The notes beneath the pieces were generated by a model, which made no database searches, had not been told where the DNA came from, and saw only the letters and a program-made list of their open reading frames with translations. Below are positions 15,946-25,499 of a stretch of 64,000 nt of DNA, in pieces. A program made the position numbers and the translations under genes. How positions within the stretch are numbered: the stretch's first letter is position 1; every line of letters starts with the position of its first letter. Source of the DNA: Natrinema amylolyticus_A (lineage in GTDB: Archaea > Halobacteriota > Halobacteria > Halobacteriales > Natrialbaceae); assembly GCF_042678045.1 (NCBI RefSeq), contig NZ_JBHUDI010000009.1, forward strand, positions 1 to 64,000, given 5' to 3'.

Positions 15946-18900
15946 ATGACACGGATCGGGATCTATACTGCGACGGAAAACGAACTCGGCTCGATCGGAC
16001 AGGCCGCCGAGCGCCTCGAGGGGATCGAGCTAGTCGTCCGCTCGGAGAGCGACCTCGACGAGGAAGCCGACGTCGAGGAGTTCGTCGAGGAATTGCGCGA
16101 CGCCGCGGCAGCGATCTTCTGGCTGCACGGGGCCGAGGACAGTATGCCGGGCTACGACTACGCGACTGGCGCACTCGAGGACGCGGGCGTTCCGCTGATC
16201 GTCAAGGCGACCGGTGACGCCTATGCCGTCGAGGACACGACGGTGTCGGCCGACCACCGCGAGCTGGCCTACGACTATCTCGAGAAAGGCGGTACGATCA
16301 ACGTCGCGAACCTGTGTCGGTTCCTCGCCGCCGAGTACGAGGGCCGGGATATCGACTACGACGAGCCCGCCGAACTCCCGACGGAGGGCGTCTACCACCC
16401 CGATCATCCGGGGATCGAGTACGAAGACCTGCTCGCGACCCACGACCCGGACAAACCGACGGTCGCGGTCTGGTTCTACGAGTCCCACTGGACCCACGAG
16501 AACACCCGCTACGTCGACGCGCAGGTACGGGCGCTCGAGGAACAGGGTGCCAACGCCCTGCCGATCTTCTGTAACCCGGCGACCGATACGGACGAACAGG
16601 AAGACGCCGAGTGGGTAACTGACACCTGGCTGCTAGACGATGCGGGTCAGCCGGTCGTCGACGCCGTGCTCTCCTCCTTTATGTTCTCGCTGTCGATGGA
16701 CGAGCGCGGCCGCAGTGCCGATGACGAAGGCAGTTCTGCGGAGGACGTCTTCCTCGACCGACTCGGTGTCCCAGTTCTGCAGACGGTCACCACGATGCGC
16801 TCCCGGTCGCGCTACGAATCCAGCGACACAGGCGTGATGGGATTCGAACTCGCCCTCTCGGTGGCGCTGCCGGAGTTCGACGGCAACGTGATTACGCACC
16901 CGATCTCCGGCAAGGAGCGCACCGACGACGAGGCCGGCATCGGCTCCGCGCCGAAACACCACTTCCCGATCGAGGATCGAATCGACCACGCCACGCGGCT
17001 GGCCGTCAACTGGGCCGAACTGCGACACACGCCAAACGAAGACAAGCAAGTCGCTGTCGTCCTCCACAACTACCCGCCGAGCGACGACGGGATCGGGACC
17101 GCGTTCGGCCTCGACTCGCCGGAGTCGACCGTGAACCTGCTCGAGGAACTCGACGCTCGCGGCTACGATTTAGGCGACGATATGCCCGAGGACGGCCAGA
17201 CGCTCGTCGAGAAACTGACCGCCCAGCTCACGCTCGAGGATCGCTGGGTCGCGCCGGAAGACGTCCGGGACCTCTCGGTCGACGTGGTTTCGCCGGACAC
17301 CTACGCGGACTGGTTCAGCAACGCTGACGAGCGCTTCCAGGAGAATATCATCGAGGAGTGGGGCGAGGTCCCCGACCGACCGTTCGCGATTCCGGGCGTC
17401 GAGTTCGGTAACGTCCTCGTCACCGTTCAGCCGCCACGCGGGTTCGGAATGGACCCCTCGAAGGTCTACCACGACTCGGACCTGCAGCCGCCACACGACT
17501 ATTACGCGTTCTACGGCTGGCTCCGAAACACGTTCGAGGCAGATGGCGTCGTCCATCTGGGCACCCACGGCAGCCTCGAGTGGCTCCCCGGCAAGACGGT
17601 CGGCCTGAACGGTGCAAGCGCACCGGATCAGCTGATCGACGACATCCCGAACGTCTACCCGTACATCGTCAATAATCCCGGTGAGGGGACGCAGGCCAAG
17701 CGTCGCTCCTACGCCGCCATCGTTGACTACCTCACGCCGGTCATGCGAAATGCTGGGACGTACGACGAACTCTCGGAACTCGAGGAACTGGCCAACCAGT
17801 ACCGCGAGGCAGGGATGGAAGACGCCCGCGCCGACGACGGTGAGCACCTCGAGACGCTGATCCGGGAGAAAGTCGAGGACCTCGATCTGGCAGTCGAACT
17901 CGGTATTGCGGGCACGATCGACGAGAAAGCCGACGTCCGCGGACCCGACGAAGCCGGCTCGACGCTCGCAGAAGGCGAGGTCGAGGGTGACGATCTCGCG
18001 ATCGACGACCTCGTCGAACGCGTCCACGAGTACCTCACTGACGTCAAGACGACCCAGATCCGGCTGGGGCTGCACACGATGTCCGAGCCACCGGAAGGCG
18101 AGCGCCTAGTGGAATACCTCGTCGCGCTCACGCGCCTCGAGAACCCCGGCTCGCCGAGCCTGCGCGAGAGCGTGGCCGGTGCGCTCGGTGTCGACTACGA
18201 GAAAATGCTCGACTCGCCCGGCGAGTACGACGAGGCCCTCGGCATGACCTACGCCGAAGCTGCCGACATCGTCTACGAGACGAGCGTCGACCTGCTCGAG
18301 ACGCTGGCCGACCACGACTTCGACGTCCCCGTGTCCGAACTCGAGGGCGGTCCGGACGACGAGGTCAACATCAACCTCCTGATCGTCGATCTCGAGACGA
18401 TCGGCGACGCGAAGGCCAAACCGGGTGCCCACGACGACTTGCGCGAGGTGCTGGCGTACGTCTGCGAGGAGGCCCAGCCGCGCGTGCAGGGGGCCGAAGA
18501 CGAGATTCCCCGCACGGCGGACGCCCTCTCCGGCGAGTACGTGCCGCCGGGTGGCTCGGGCGCACCCACCCGCGGTGGCGTCGACCTGCTGCCCACGGCG
18601 CGGAACTTCTACACGCTCGACCCGCGGAAGGTGCCCGCAAAAGCCGCCTGGCAGGTCGGAAGCGAGGTCGCGGAGGGTGTCCTCGAGCGCCACCACGCCG
18701 AGAACGACGAGTACCCCGAGGAGATCGGTGTCGTCGCGTGGGGCACCCCGACCGTGCGCACGCGCGGCGAGACGATCGCCCAGGTGCTCGCGATGATGGG
18801 CGTCGAGCCCCAGTGGACCGATGCCGGCCGGATCGACGACGTCGAGCCGATCCCGCTCGAGGAGCTCGACCGGCCGCGGATCGACGTGACGACGCGCGTT

Positions 18901-19842
18901 TCCGGGCTGTTCCGTGACGCCTTCCCCGCGGCGGCAGGCGTCATCCACGACGCCGTCGATGCGGTCGTCGACCTCGACGAACCCCACGAAATGAACTACG
19001 TAAAGAAACACGTCGAGGAAGAGCAAGCCGAACTCGAAGACGAGGACGGCCTCGACGAGAAGGAGGCCCGAAAAGCGGCGAAACACCGCGTCTTCACGAC
19101 CAAACCCGGCGGCTACGGTGCCGGAACGAACAAGGCCGTCGACGAGGGCAACTGGGACGACCGCAGCGACCTCGCGAGCGTCTACGTCCAGTGGGGCGGC
19201 TACGCCATGGGCTCGCGCGGCCGCGTCTCCGACGCCCACGACGCCTTCGAGCGCCGACTCTCGAGCGTCGACGCGACGGTCAAACTCGAGGACACGATGG
19301 AACAGGACGAGTTCGACTCCTCGGACTGGTACGCCTTCCACGGCGGCTTCATCTCTGCCGTCACCGAAGTTTCGGGCGAAGAACCAGCCTCCTACGTCGG
19401 GGACTCCTCTGACCCGGACAACGTCGACGTCTACACGAACGAGGAGAAGGTCCGCAAGGCCATGCGCTCGCGCGTGCTCAACCCCGACTGGCTCGAGTCG
19501 ATGGAAGAGCACGGCTACAAGGGCGCGGGCGATCTCTCGACGACCGTCGACGTGACGCTCGGCTGGGACGCGACCACTGGCGTCGTCTCGGATACGCTGT
19601 GGGAGGAAGTCGCCGAGAAGTTCGCCTTCGACGAGGAGCGCCAGGAGTGGATGCGCGACGTGAATCCCTGGGCGCTCGAGTCGATCACGGACACCTTGCT
19701 CGAGGCCGTCGAGCGCGACCTCTGGGACGCCGACGACGAGACGATCGATCGACTGCGCGATCTCAATCTCGAGGTCGAAGGCGATCTCGAGGCGCGGACG
19801 ACCAACGAGGCCGTCGGCGCGGAGGTGACGAACGATGATTAA
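15946..19842 (+). CDS. cobN: Cobaltochelatase subunit CobN
   Basis: A 1298-residue protein matching CobN/BchH large chelatase subunits, which bind hydrogenobyrinate a,c-diamide or a cobalt-precorrin and insert cobalt. Family hallmarks include VLHNYPPSDDGIGTAFGLDSP, FGMDPSKVYHD, the strongly conserved HLGTHGSLEWLPGK, NPGEGTQAKRRS and DLLPTARNFYTLDPRKVP. The length is normal for the family. The start MTRIGIYTAT at 15946 is chosen because the frame open further upstream runs antisense through chlID. It is followed by a 20-codon ORF and cbiC in a chain of overlaps. Confidence 0.95.
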   Translation: MTRIGIYTATENELGSIGQAAERLEGIELVVRSESDLDEEADVEEFVEELRDAAAAIFWLHGAEDSMPGYDYATGALEDAGVPLIVKATGDAYAVEDTTVSADHRELAYDYLEKGGTINVANLCRFLAAEYEGRDIDYDEPAELPTEGVYHPDHPGIEYEDLLATHDPDKPTVAVWFYESHWTHENTRYVDAQVRALEEQGANALPIFCNPATDTDEQEDAEWVTDTWLLDDAGQPVVDAVLSSFMFSLSMDERGRSADDEGSSAEDVFLDRLGVPVLQTVTTMRSRSRYESSDTGVMGFELALSVALPEFDGNVITHPISGKERTDDEAGIGSAPKHHFPIEDRIDHATRLAVNWAELRHTPNEDKQVAVVLHNYPPSDDGIGTAFGLDSPESTVNLLEELDARGYDLGDDMPEDGQTLVEKLTAQLTLEDRWVAPEDVRDLSVDVVSPDTYADWFSNADERFQENIIEEWGEVPDRPFAIPGVEFGNVLVTVQPPRGFGMDPSKVYHDSDLQPPHDYYAFYGWLRNTFEADGVVHLGTHGSLEWLPGKTVGLNGASAPDQLIDDIPNVYPYIVNNPGEGTQAKRRSYAAIVDYLTPVMRNAGTYDELSELEELANQYREAGMEDARADDGEHLETLIREKVEDLDLAVELGIAGTIDEKADVRGPDEAGSTLAEGEVEGDDLAIDDLVERVHEYLTDVKTTQIRLGLHTMSEPPEGERLVEYLVALTRLENPGSPSLRESVAGALGVDYEKMLDSPGEYDEALGMTYAEAADIVYETSVDLLETLADHDFDVPVSELEGGPDDEVNINLLIVDLETIGDAKAKPGAHDDLREVLAYVCEEAQPRVQGAEDEIPRTADALSGEYVPPGGSGAPTRGGVDLLPTARNFYTLDPRKVPAKAAWQVGSEVAEGVLERHHAENDEYPEEIGVVAWGTPTVRTRGETIAQVLAMMGVEPQWTDAGRIDDVEPIPLEELDRPRIDVTTRVSGLFRDAFPAAAGVIHDAVDAVVDLDEPHEMNYVKKHVEEEQAELEDEDGLDEKEARKAAKHRVFTTKPGGYGAGTNKAVDEGNWDDRSDLASVYVQWGGYAMGSRGRVSDAHDAFERRLSSVDATVKLEDTMEQDEFDSSDWYAFHGGFISAVTEVSGEEPASYVGDSSDPDNVDVYTNEEKVRKAMRSRVLNPDWLESMEEHGYKGAGDLSTTVDVTLGWDATTGVVSDTLWEEVAEKFAFDEERQEWMRDVNPWALESITDTLLEAVERDLWDADDETIDRLRDLNLEVEGDLEARTTNEAVGAEVTNDD

Positions 19843-19897
19843 CGAAGATGTTCGGCCGAGAGCCGATATGCGAGCCACGGAGAGTGATACCCAATGA
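19835..19897 (+). CDS. 20-residue ORF bridging cobN and cbiC
   Basis: An ATG at 19835 overlaps the end of cobN (stop 19840-19842) and opens MINEDVRPRADMRATESDTQ. It closes with TGA at 19895-19897, which overlaps the cbiC ATG (19894) as ATGA. The arrangement would let ribosomes move from cobN to cbiC without leaving the message. No family is recognised. It may be a translational-coupling leader rather than a functional peptide. Confidence 0.4.
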   Translation: MINEDVRPRADMRATESDTQ

Positions 19898-20640
19898 GCG
19901 ACAGTCAGGAGTTCGAGAAGGAGTACGCGGATCTGGGCGCAACGACGCAGAACGCGATGGACATCGCGGAGACGAGCATGGACATCGTCCGGCAGTTCGT
20001 GCCCGACGAGACGCTGGCCGACCGCGTGCGACAGAAGTCGGTCCACTCGATGGGCGACATCGAGTTCCAGCATCTGATCGAGTTCACTGGCAGCGACGAC
20101 CTCGGCGACGACGAAGACGCCCCGGTCCGTGCCGGTGCACGAGCCGTCCTCGAGGAGGCGACCATCGTCACGGACATCACGATGTCGAAAGCCGGTATCA
20201 CCGGACGCGGTCACAACTGCGAGAAGCGCAAGGCGATCGGTAACGGGGCCGAACTGGCGAAGGAGACGGGAATGACCCGGACCGCCGCGTCGGTGCTCGA
20301 ACTCGACAAGCAGGGGGTCTACGATGGCGCGATCGCGACGATCGGCAACGCGCCGACGGCCGCGTTCGCGCTGGCCGACTGCATCGAAAACGGTACCCGA
20401 CCGGCCGCCATCGTTGCGACGCCGGTCGGCTTCGTGAAGGCTGAAGAGAGCCGCCAGCGCATCCGCGAGGTCAGCGAGGAATACGACGTGCCGGCGATTA
20501 CGAACGTCGGCCGCCGCGGCGGCAGCGGACTCGCCGCTGCGCTGACGAACGAACTGATCCACGTCGCCAAAGACGTGCGAACGGACGACCTCGAGCTGGA
20601 GCACACGGCCGCCGAGCGACGATCGCTGGAGGACGAATGA
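19894..20640 (+). CDS. cbiC: Precorrin-8X methylmutase / cobalt-precorrin-8 methylmutase
   Basis: A 248-residue CbiC/CobH enzyme that moves the C-11 methyl group to C-12, giving (cobalt-)hydrogenobyrinate. The catalytic histidine His51 lies in QKSVHSMGD. Other conserved parts are VTDITMSKAGI, IGNAPTAAFAL and ATPVGFVKAEESR. The length fits the family. The start overlaps the stop of the 20-codon ORF, and the stop overlaps the cbiE ATG (20637), so the genes are translationally coupled. Confidence 0.93.
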   Translation: MSDSQEFEKEYADLGATTQNAMDIAETSMDIVRQFVPDETLADRVRQKSVHSMGDIEFQHLIEFTGSDDLGDDEDAPVRAGARAVLEEATIVTDITMSKAGITGRGHNCEKRKAIGNGAELAKETGMTRTAASVLELDKQGVYDGAIATIGNAPTAAFALADCIENGTRPAAIVATPVGFVKAEESRQRIREVSEEYDVPAITNVGRRGGSGLAAALTNELIHVAKDVRTDDLELEHTAAERRSLEDE

Positions 20641-21428
20641 GCGGCGAGTACGACCTCGATTCCGGGCCGGATCCAGCGACGTTCGCAGCCGCGACGGCAG
20701 AGCCGGACATCGACGAGGAGACCGACGACCCGGTCTACGCCGTCGGCGTCGGCCCAGGCAACCAGGAGTATCTCACCCCACGAGGCGAGCGTGCGATCCG
20801 CGATGCCGACGTCGTCGTCGGTTTCACGACGGTCGTGGAGTTCGTCGCGGATCTGACCGACGCCGACCTGCTGACCTGTGGCTATAAAGACGAAGCCGAA
20901 GCGCTCGAGGCGTTCGGCGAGCGCGTCGCCGCTGGCGAGTCGGGCACCGCGGTTGCGATGGGTGATCCCAATCACTCGGGGTATCAGTTCGTCGGCAAGG
21001 TCCAGGATGCAGTCGAGTCCGAGGACCCCGAGATTCCGGTTCGCGTAATCCCGGGCATTTCGGCGATCCAGATGGCAGCCAGCCGCGCCCGAACGCCGAT
21101 GGAAGACACGGAGTTCGTTACGCTGCACAAAAGCGGCGACCTCGAGTCCGACATGGAGCGGCTCGTCGCTGCCGTCACGGACGACGAGCGGCATCTGCTC
21201 ACGTTGCCCCGGCCCTACGACCGGATGCCCGGGGACCTCGCCGCCACCTTACTCGAGGCGGGTGCCGACCCGGACCTCGAGGCGCTGGTGCTCGAGAAGC
21301 TGACCCACGACGAGGAGACGGTTCACCGGTTTACGCTCGGCGAGCTGTCGGAACACGCCGGCGGGAGCGGCAAAGACGACACGCCGTTTTCCGATCTGGT
21401 CGTGCTCGCGGTTCGACAGCCAGTGTAG
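20637..21428 (+). CDS. cbiE: Cobalt-precorrin-7 C5-methyltransferase
   Basis: A 263-residue tetrapyrrole methylase. The N-terminal VYAVGVGPGNQEYLTPRGERAI, then VAMGDPNHSGYQ and VIPGISAIQMAASR, are characteristic of CbiE (SAM-dependent methylation at C-5). A 40-residue acidic N-terminal extension precedes the domain. No CbiT decarboxylase domain is attached, so C-15 methylation needs a separate gene. It ends the cobalamin operon of this window. CbiH/CobJ is a less likely alternative because of the PGISAIQ signature. Confidence 0.83.
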   Translation: MSGEYDLDSGPDPATFAAATAEPDIDEETDDPVYAVGVGPGNQEYLTPRGERAIRDADVVVGFTTVVEFVADLTDADLLTCGYKDEAEALEAFGERVAAGESGTAVAMGDPNHSGYQFVGKVQDAVESEDPEIPVRVIPGISAIQMAASRARTPMEDTEFVTLHKSGDLESDMERLVAAVTDDERHLLTLPRPYDRMPGDLAATLLEAGADPDLEALVLEKLTHDEETVHRFTLGELSEHAGGSGKDDTPFSDLVVLAVRQPV

Positions 21429-21742
21429 TCGCCGCCGTCGTGGATGGGTCACGTCACCGACTCGCTCCACGGCGTGTCGACGATTGAGCCGGACGAACGG
21501 CCGACAGAGATCGCAAAGCGAGATCCCTCGGCGGATCCGCCACTTACGAGACCGGTGTACCGGAGGTGTTTTATGCCGGCCCAAGAGAGTAGCGAGTAGA
21601 CGGCACGGTCAGACAGTTACCTTTCAGCGCCCGTGGATTCCACGTGCGTTCACCTGCTGTCCTACCCCGTCTTTCCAACACCCACGAGCGGTTGCTATTG
21701 CGGTCGCCACGAGATACCGAGCCACCAGTCGGAGACACGTCT
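21429..21742. other. Intergenic region between convergent genes
   Basis: This 314-bp stretch separates cbiE (plus) from the SRPBCC gene (minus), whose 3' ends face each other. The frames across it are low-complexity shadows. No tRNA, repeat or recognisable terminator hairpin was found. Confidence 0.5.
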
Positions 21743-22165
21743 CTATTGTACAGCCACGGCGTCGTCCTCGAGCAGCGTCTCGAGGTCCTCCAGAGCTCGG
21801 AGGCTGATCGGCGTGTATCCCGTCTGATGGAGCGGCAGTTCGAACGCGACCCGACAGCGCCCATCGCCGAGATCGTCGACACGGTGGCCAGCGGCCGGAA
21901 TCCCAGTAACGCGCCAGGTCCACCGCCGCTCCGTACACGACGCGATCTCGAAGGGGATCCAGACGCCGGGCAGTCTGACCCGGCCGGTCGTTCCGGTCCG
22001 GATCCGGCGATCCGTCGACTCGACGCCGTGGATAATCGGCGACCAGTCGGGCCACTGCGTGGTGTCGACGAGCGCATCCCACGCATCGGCCGCGGGGACG
22101 GACATGACGTGTGAGACCTCGAGCCGACGGCCGTCCGGCGTTTGCGTGGTCCGAACGCGAGTCAT
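21743..22165 (-). CDS. SRPBCC (START-like) family protein
   Basis: A 140-residue protein from ATG 22165 (MTRVRTTQTPDGRRLEVSHVMSVPAADAWDALVDTTQWPDWSPII). The pattern of an N-terminal strand, the PAADAWDAL helix and the WPDWSP turn is typical of SRPBCC/polyketide-cyclase-like ligand-binding proteins. A longer frame reaches 22255 but adds an arginine/alanine-rich, uncoding-looking stretch. The ligand is unknown. It is monocistronic and divergent from the FNT-Usp gene across about 200 bp. Confidence 0.75.
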   Translation of the reverse strand: MTRVRTTQTPDGRRLEVSHVMSVPAADAWDALVDTTQWPDWSPIIHGVESTDRRIRTGTTGRVRLPGVWIPFEIASCTERRWTWRVTGIPAAGHRVDDLGDGRCRVAFELPLHQTGYTPISLRALEDLETLLEDDAVAVQ

Positions 22166-22362
22166 ACCCCACACTACGCGGGCCTGACGTATGTGGGTTG
22201 CTGCGAGCGCGCAGGCCGGTCGACGGCTGCCTCGAGCCGGAGCGATCGTCGCCACGACGATCCGTTCGGTGTCGATCTACCGGCCGGTAACGTTCATGAT
22301 CGATGATGTGTCGCGATGGCAGATGCTAAACGCTTAGTTTCTCTAGAGGCGCGTAACTGACA

Positions 22363-24204
22363 ATGAGCGATCCCGGCCCCCCCAATCAGACGCAACCCGA
22401 CCGTGATCCCCCCGAACAGGAACAGGTCCGTGAGGCAGTCGAGCGGTCACGGAGCGGCGCACCGGCGGTCGGTGCGGTCGTCCGCGATCGTTTCTCGTCC
22501 GACGAGATCTTTCAGCGGATCGTTGCCGCGGCCGACGAGGAGATCACCTCTGGGAGCCGTGAACTGTTCTTCAGCGGCCTCGCCGCCGGCTTCGCGATCA
22601 CGATCACGTTTCTGCTTTATGCATCGCTAACGGCGTCGACCGACGGCCATCCGATCCTGAGTAAACTGCTGTACCCGCTTGGCTTTATCTACATCATCAT
22701 CGGCGGCTACCAACTCTACACCGAGAACACGCTCCCGCCGGTCGCGCTGACCTTGGAACGGCTCGCGAGCATTCCCGCATTGCTGCGCCACTGGTCGATC
22801 GTTCTCGTGGGCAACTTCACGGGCGGTGCCCTCGGCGCGGTCGCGCTGTCGTGGGGCGGCGTCTTCGACGAGCCAGCGGCCACTGCGGCGATGGAACTGG
22901 CCGAGAAGGGCGTCGCGACGCCGTGGTGGTCGCTGTTCACCAAGGCGGCGTTCGCCGGCCTGATCGTCGCCGGCGTCGTCTGGATCGTCTACGCCTCACA
23001 GGACACCATCTCGCGGCTCGTCGTCGTCTACATGGCCTTCCTCGCGATCCCGCTCGGCAACCTGTTTCACGTCGTCGTCTCTTTTACTGAGATGATCTAC
23101 ATGGTGCTGGCCGGTGAACTCGCCCTCCTGACCGGCGTAACCGAGTTCGTCCTGCCGGTCTTGCTCGGCAACACCATCGGCGGTATCGTGTTGGTCACCG
23201 TCGTCAACTACTTCCAGACCAGCGAGCGCCGGCTCGAGTCCGCCCGATTCGAGGGTGCCGATCGCCAGCTCTCGATCCGGGAGTGGCTGTTCGGGAACTA
23301 CGTGGGCCGGTCGTACGTTCCGTTGATCGACACCGCCGAAACCCACGGGACCGGCAACGGTGACTATCGCGTGCTCGTCCCGATCGCGAATCCGCGAACC
23401 GAGTCGACGATCGTCGACCTCGCCTGTACCCTGGCCAGTAGCCACGAGAACGCGACGGTTCACGCCGTCCATATCGTCCAGATGCCGGGTCGCTCCTCGA
23501 TGCGCTATGGGGCCGGACAGACCGACCGGATCGTCTCCGAGTCCGAACAGCGGATGGAAACCGTCCGACAGCGAGCGCGATCCTACGACGTCGACTACGA
23601 GACGTCGACCGTCGTCTCCCACCGCTCGTTCGAGGACGTCTTCCAGACTGCGGAACGCGAGCGCGCCGACCTCGTGGTCCTCGGCTGGGGTGACGACCGA
23701 CCGTGGGGCGAGGGGCGTGCCGAAGGCCGGATGGACGAACTGACCAGTAACCTCCCCTGTGACTTCCTCATCCTCAAGGATCGGGACCTGGACACCTCGC
23801 GTATCCTCCTCCCGACCGCTGGCGGTCCGGATTCGGATCTGAGTGCCGAGGTCGCACGGACGCTTCGCGACCACGCCGACGCGGAGATCACGCTCCAGCA
23901 CGTCGTCGCCAGCCCGGACGACCGCGAGCGCGGTGAACAGTTCCTCACCGAGTGGGCCGCCGAACGCGATCTCGAGGACGCCGACCTCGTCGTCGACGAT
24001 TCCGGCGACGTCGAACGGGCGATCTGTCGACAGGCCGAGGACCACTCGTTGATCCTCATCGGCGCGACCGAAGAGGGTGTGATCTCGCGGCTGATGAGCG
24101 ACTCGCTGCATATGGACGTCATCAACGAGGTCGACAGCTCGGTGTTGCTCGCCGAGCGACCGAGCGATCGCACCGTGCTCCAGCGACTGTTCGGCCACTG
24201 GTAG
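22363..24204 (+). CDS. Formate/nitrite-type (FNT) channel fused to two Usp domains
   Basis: A 613-residue fusion. Residues about 45-310 form an FNT channel with six membrane helices. Typical parts are SGLAAGFAITITF, the VLVGNFTGGALGAVAL half-helix, KAAFAGLIVAGVVW, and PVLLGNTIGGIVLVTVVNYF. Two universal-stress-protein domains follow (about 330-475 and 480-600), the first with ADLVVLGWGDDRP and the second with LILIGATEEGVISRL. The channel would pass small monovalent anions such as formate, nitrite or hydrosulfide, and the Usp tails may gate it by nucleotide. The substrate is not determined by sequence. Confidence 0.85.
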   Translation: MSDPGPPNQTQPDRDPPEQEQVREAVERSRSGAPAVGAVVRDRFSSDEIFQRIVAAADEEITSGSRELFFSGLAAGFAITITFLLYASLTASTDGHPILSKLLYPLGFIYIIIGGYQLYTENTLPPVALTLERLASIPALLRHWSIVLVGNFTGGALGAVALSWGGVFDEPAATAAMELAEKGVATPWWSLFTKAAFAGLIVAGVVWIVYASQDTISRLVVVYMAFLAIPLGNLFHVVVSFTEMIYMVLAGELALLTGVTEFVLPVLLGNTIGGIVLVTVVNYFQTSERRLESARFEGADRQLSIREWLFGNYVGRSYVPLIDTAETHGTGNGDYRVLVPIANPRTESTIVDLACTLASSHENATVHAVHIVQMPGRSSMRYGAGQTDRIVSESEQRMETVRQRARSYDVDYETSTVVSHRSFEDVFQTAERERADLVVLGWGDDRPWGEGRAEGRMDELTSNLPCDFLILKDRDLDTSRILLPTAGGPDSDLSAEVARTLRDHADAEITLQHVVASPDDRERGEQFLTEWAAERDLEDADLVVDDSGDVERAICRQAEDHSLILIGATEEGVISRLMSDSLHMDVINEVDSSVLLAERPSDRTVLQRLFGHW

Positions 24205-24294
24205 GCTTGAATACGCGTCTCGGCACTGGTTTCGCGTCCAAAAAAACGGACACGGCAGCCGGGCGTTGGTGACCGATCTCCCGATGCCGTCCGA

Positions 24295-24384
24295 TCAGTT
24301 GCGGCTGAACACGTTCTTGATGCGCGAGACGATACCGCTGTCGTCGTTACGTTTCGTCTCTCGCTCGTCGTGTTCGTCCGCCAT
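24295..24384 (-). CDS. 29-residue small ORF
   Basis: A minus-strand ATG at 24384 opens MADEHDERETKRNDDSGIVSRIKNVFSRN and stops with TGA at 24295-24297. The peptide has a charged N-terminal half and a short amphipathic C-terminal helix. A TATA-like TTTTTAGTA at 24411-24419 lies 27-35 bp upstream, fitting a real transcript. It lies convergently downstream of the FNT-Usp gene. No family is recognised. Confidence 0.5.
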   Translation of the reverse strand: MADEHDERETKRNDDSGIVSRIKNVFSRN

Positions 24385-24494
24385 AGGCACGCGAGCGTAC
24401 GGTTCCGTTCTACTAAAAAGTGACGGGGGTGCGACAGCTGCCCTCGCTTGCCATACCACGTACTGTTTTTTCGTCCGTCCGCGTATGGCTCGAT

Positions 24495-25469
24495 ATGGAG
24501 TATACGACCCTCGGCTCGACCGGTATGGAAGTCAGCCGCATCTGCCTGGGCTGTATGAGCTTCGGCTCGAGCGACTGGCGCGAGTGGGTCCTGGACGACG
24601 AGGAGAGCAAAGAAATCATCGACCGGGCGATCGACCTGGGGATCAACTTCTTCGATACCGCGAACATGTACTCGAAGGGAGAATCCGAGCGGATTCTGGG
24701 CGAGGCTCTCGAGGGCTACCGCGAGGAGTCGGTCGTCGCCACGAAGGGCTACTTCCAGATGCGCGAGGACGACCCGAACTCGGGTGGGCTCTCCCGGAAG
24801 GCGATCGAACAGGAACTCGCGGCGAGCCGCGAGCGACTGGGGATGGACACGATCGACCTCTACCAGATCCACCGCTGGGACGACGAGACTCCGATCGAGA
24901 CGACGCTGGGCGCGCTCGACGACGCCGTCCGCCGGGGCCACATTCGTTACATCGGTGCCTCCTCGATGTGGGCCCACCAGTTCGCCGACGCGTTGCACAC
25001 GAGCGACCGGCTGGGCCTCGAGCGCTTCGTCACGATGCAGAACCACTACAATCTGGTCTATCGCGAGGAAGAACGCGAGATGCTGCCGCTCTGTGAAAAA
25101 GAGAACGTGGGCGTCATCCCGTGGTCGCCGCTGGCCCGTGGCTATCTCACGCGGCCCCACGAGGAGATCGACGCGACGACCCGCGGCGAGACCGAAGACC
25201 ACCTCTACGACCATCCCTATCGCGACGGCGGCGGCCCGGCAATCAACGAGCGCGTCGCTGAACTGGCCGCCGAGAAGGGCGTGACGATGGCCCAGATCGC
25301 TCTCGCGTGGCTGCTCCACAAAGACTGGGTCGACGCCCCCATCGTCGGGACGACCAGCGTCGAACATCTAGAGCAAGCCGTCGAAGCGCTGGAGATCTCC
25401 CTGTCGCCGTCGGATATGGCGTACCTCGAGGAGCCCTACGAGCCGGTGCCGGTGTCGGGCCACGACTAA
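24495..25469 (+). CDS. Aldo/keto reductase
   Basis: A 324-residue NADPH-dependent reductase. It shows NFFDTANMYSKGESERILGEAL, with the catalytic Asp and Tyr of the family tetrad, VVATKGYF (Lys) and IDLYQIHRWD (His). The phosphate-binding end is VGTTSVEHLEQAVEAL. It belongs to the general YajO/Tas-like group of AKRs; the physiological carbonyl substrate is unknown. The start at 24495 (MEYTTLGSTGMEVSR) is the family norm, and the frame upstream is not coding-like. Confidence 0.9.
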   Translation: MEYTTLGSTGMEVSRICLGCMSFGSSDWREWVLDDEESKEIIDRAIDLGINFFDTANMYSKGESERILGEALEGYREESVVATKGYFQMREDDPNSGGLSRKAIEQELAASRERLGMDTIDLYQIHRWDDETPIETTLGALDDAVRRGHIRYIGASSMWAHQFADALHTSDRLGLERFVTMQNHYNLVYREEEREMLPLCEKENVGVIPWSPLARGYLTRPHEEIDATTRGETEDHLYDHPYRDGGGPAINERVAELAAEKGVTMAQIALAWLLHKDWVDAPIVGTTSVEHLEQAVEALEISLSPSDMAYLEEPYEPVPVSGHD

Positions 25470-25499
25470 GCCACACCGCAGACTGTCGTGGCTAACGCG

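Noticed and set aside
15700..16000. Cobalamin riboswitch upstream of cobN
   Set aside because: Only 34 bp separate chlID and cobN, too little for the element, and no B12 box was seen.
18106..20604. 832-codon minus-strand frame
   Set aside because: It is antisense to cobN and cbiC; high GC at third positions leaves such frames open by chance.
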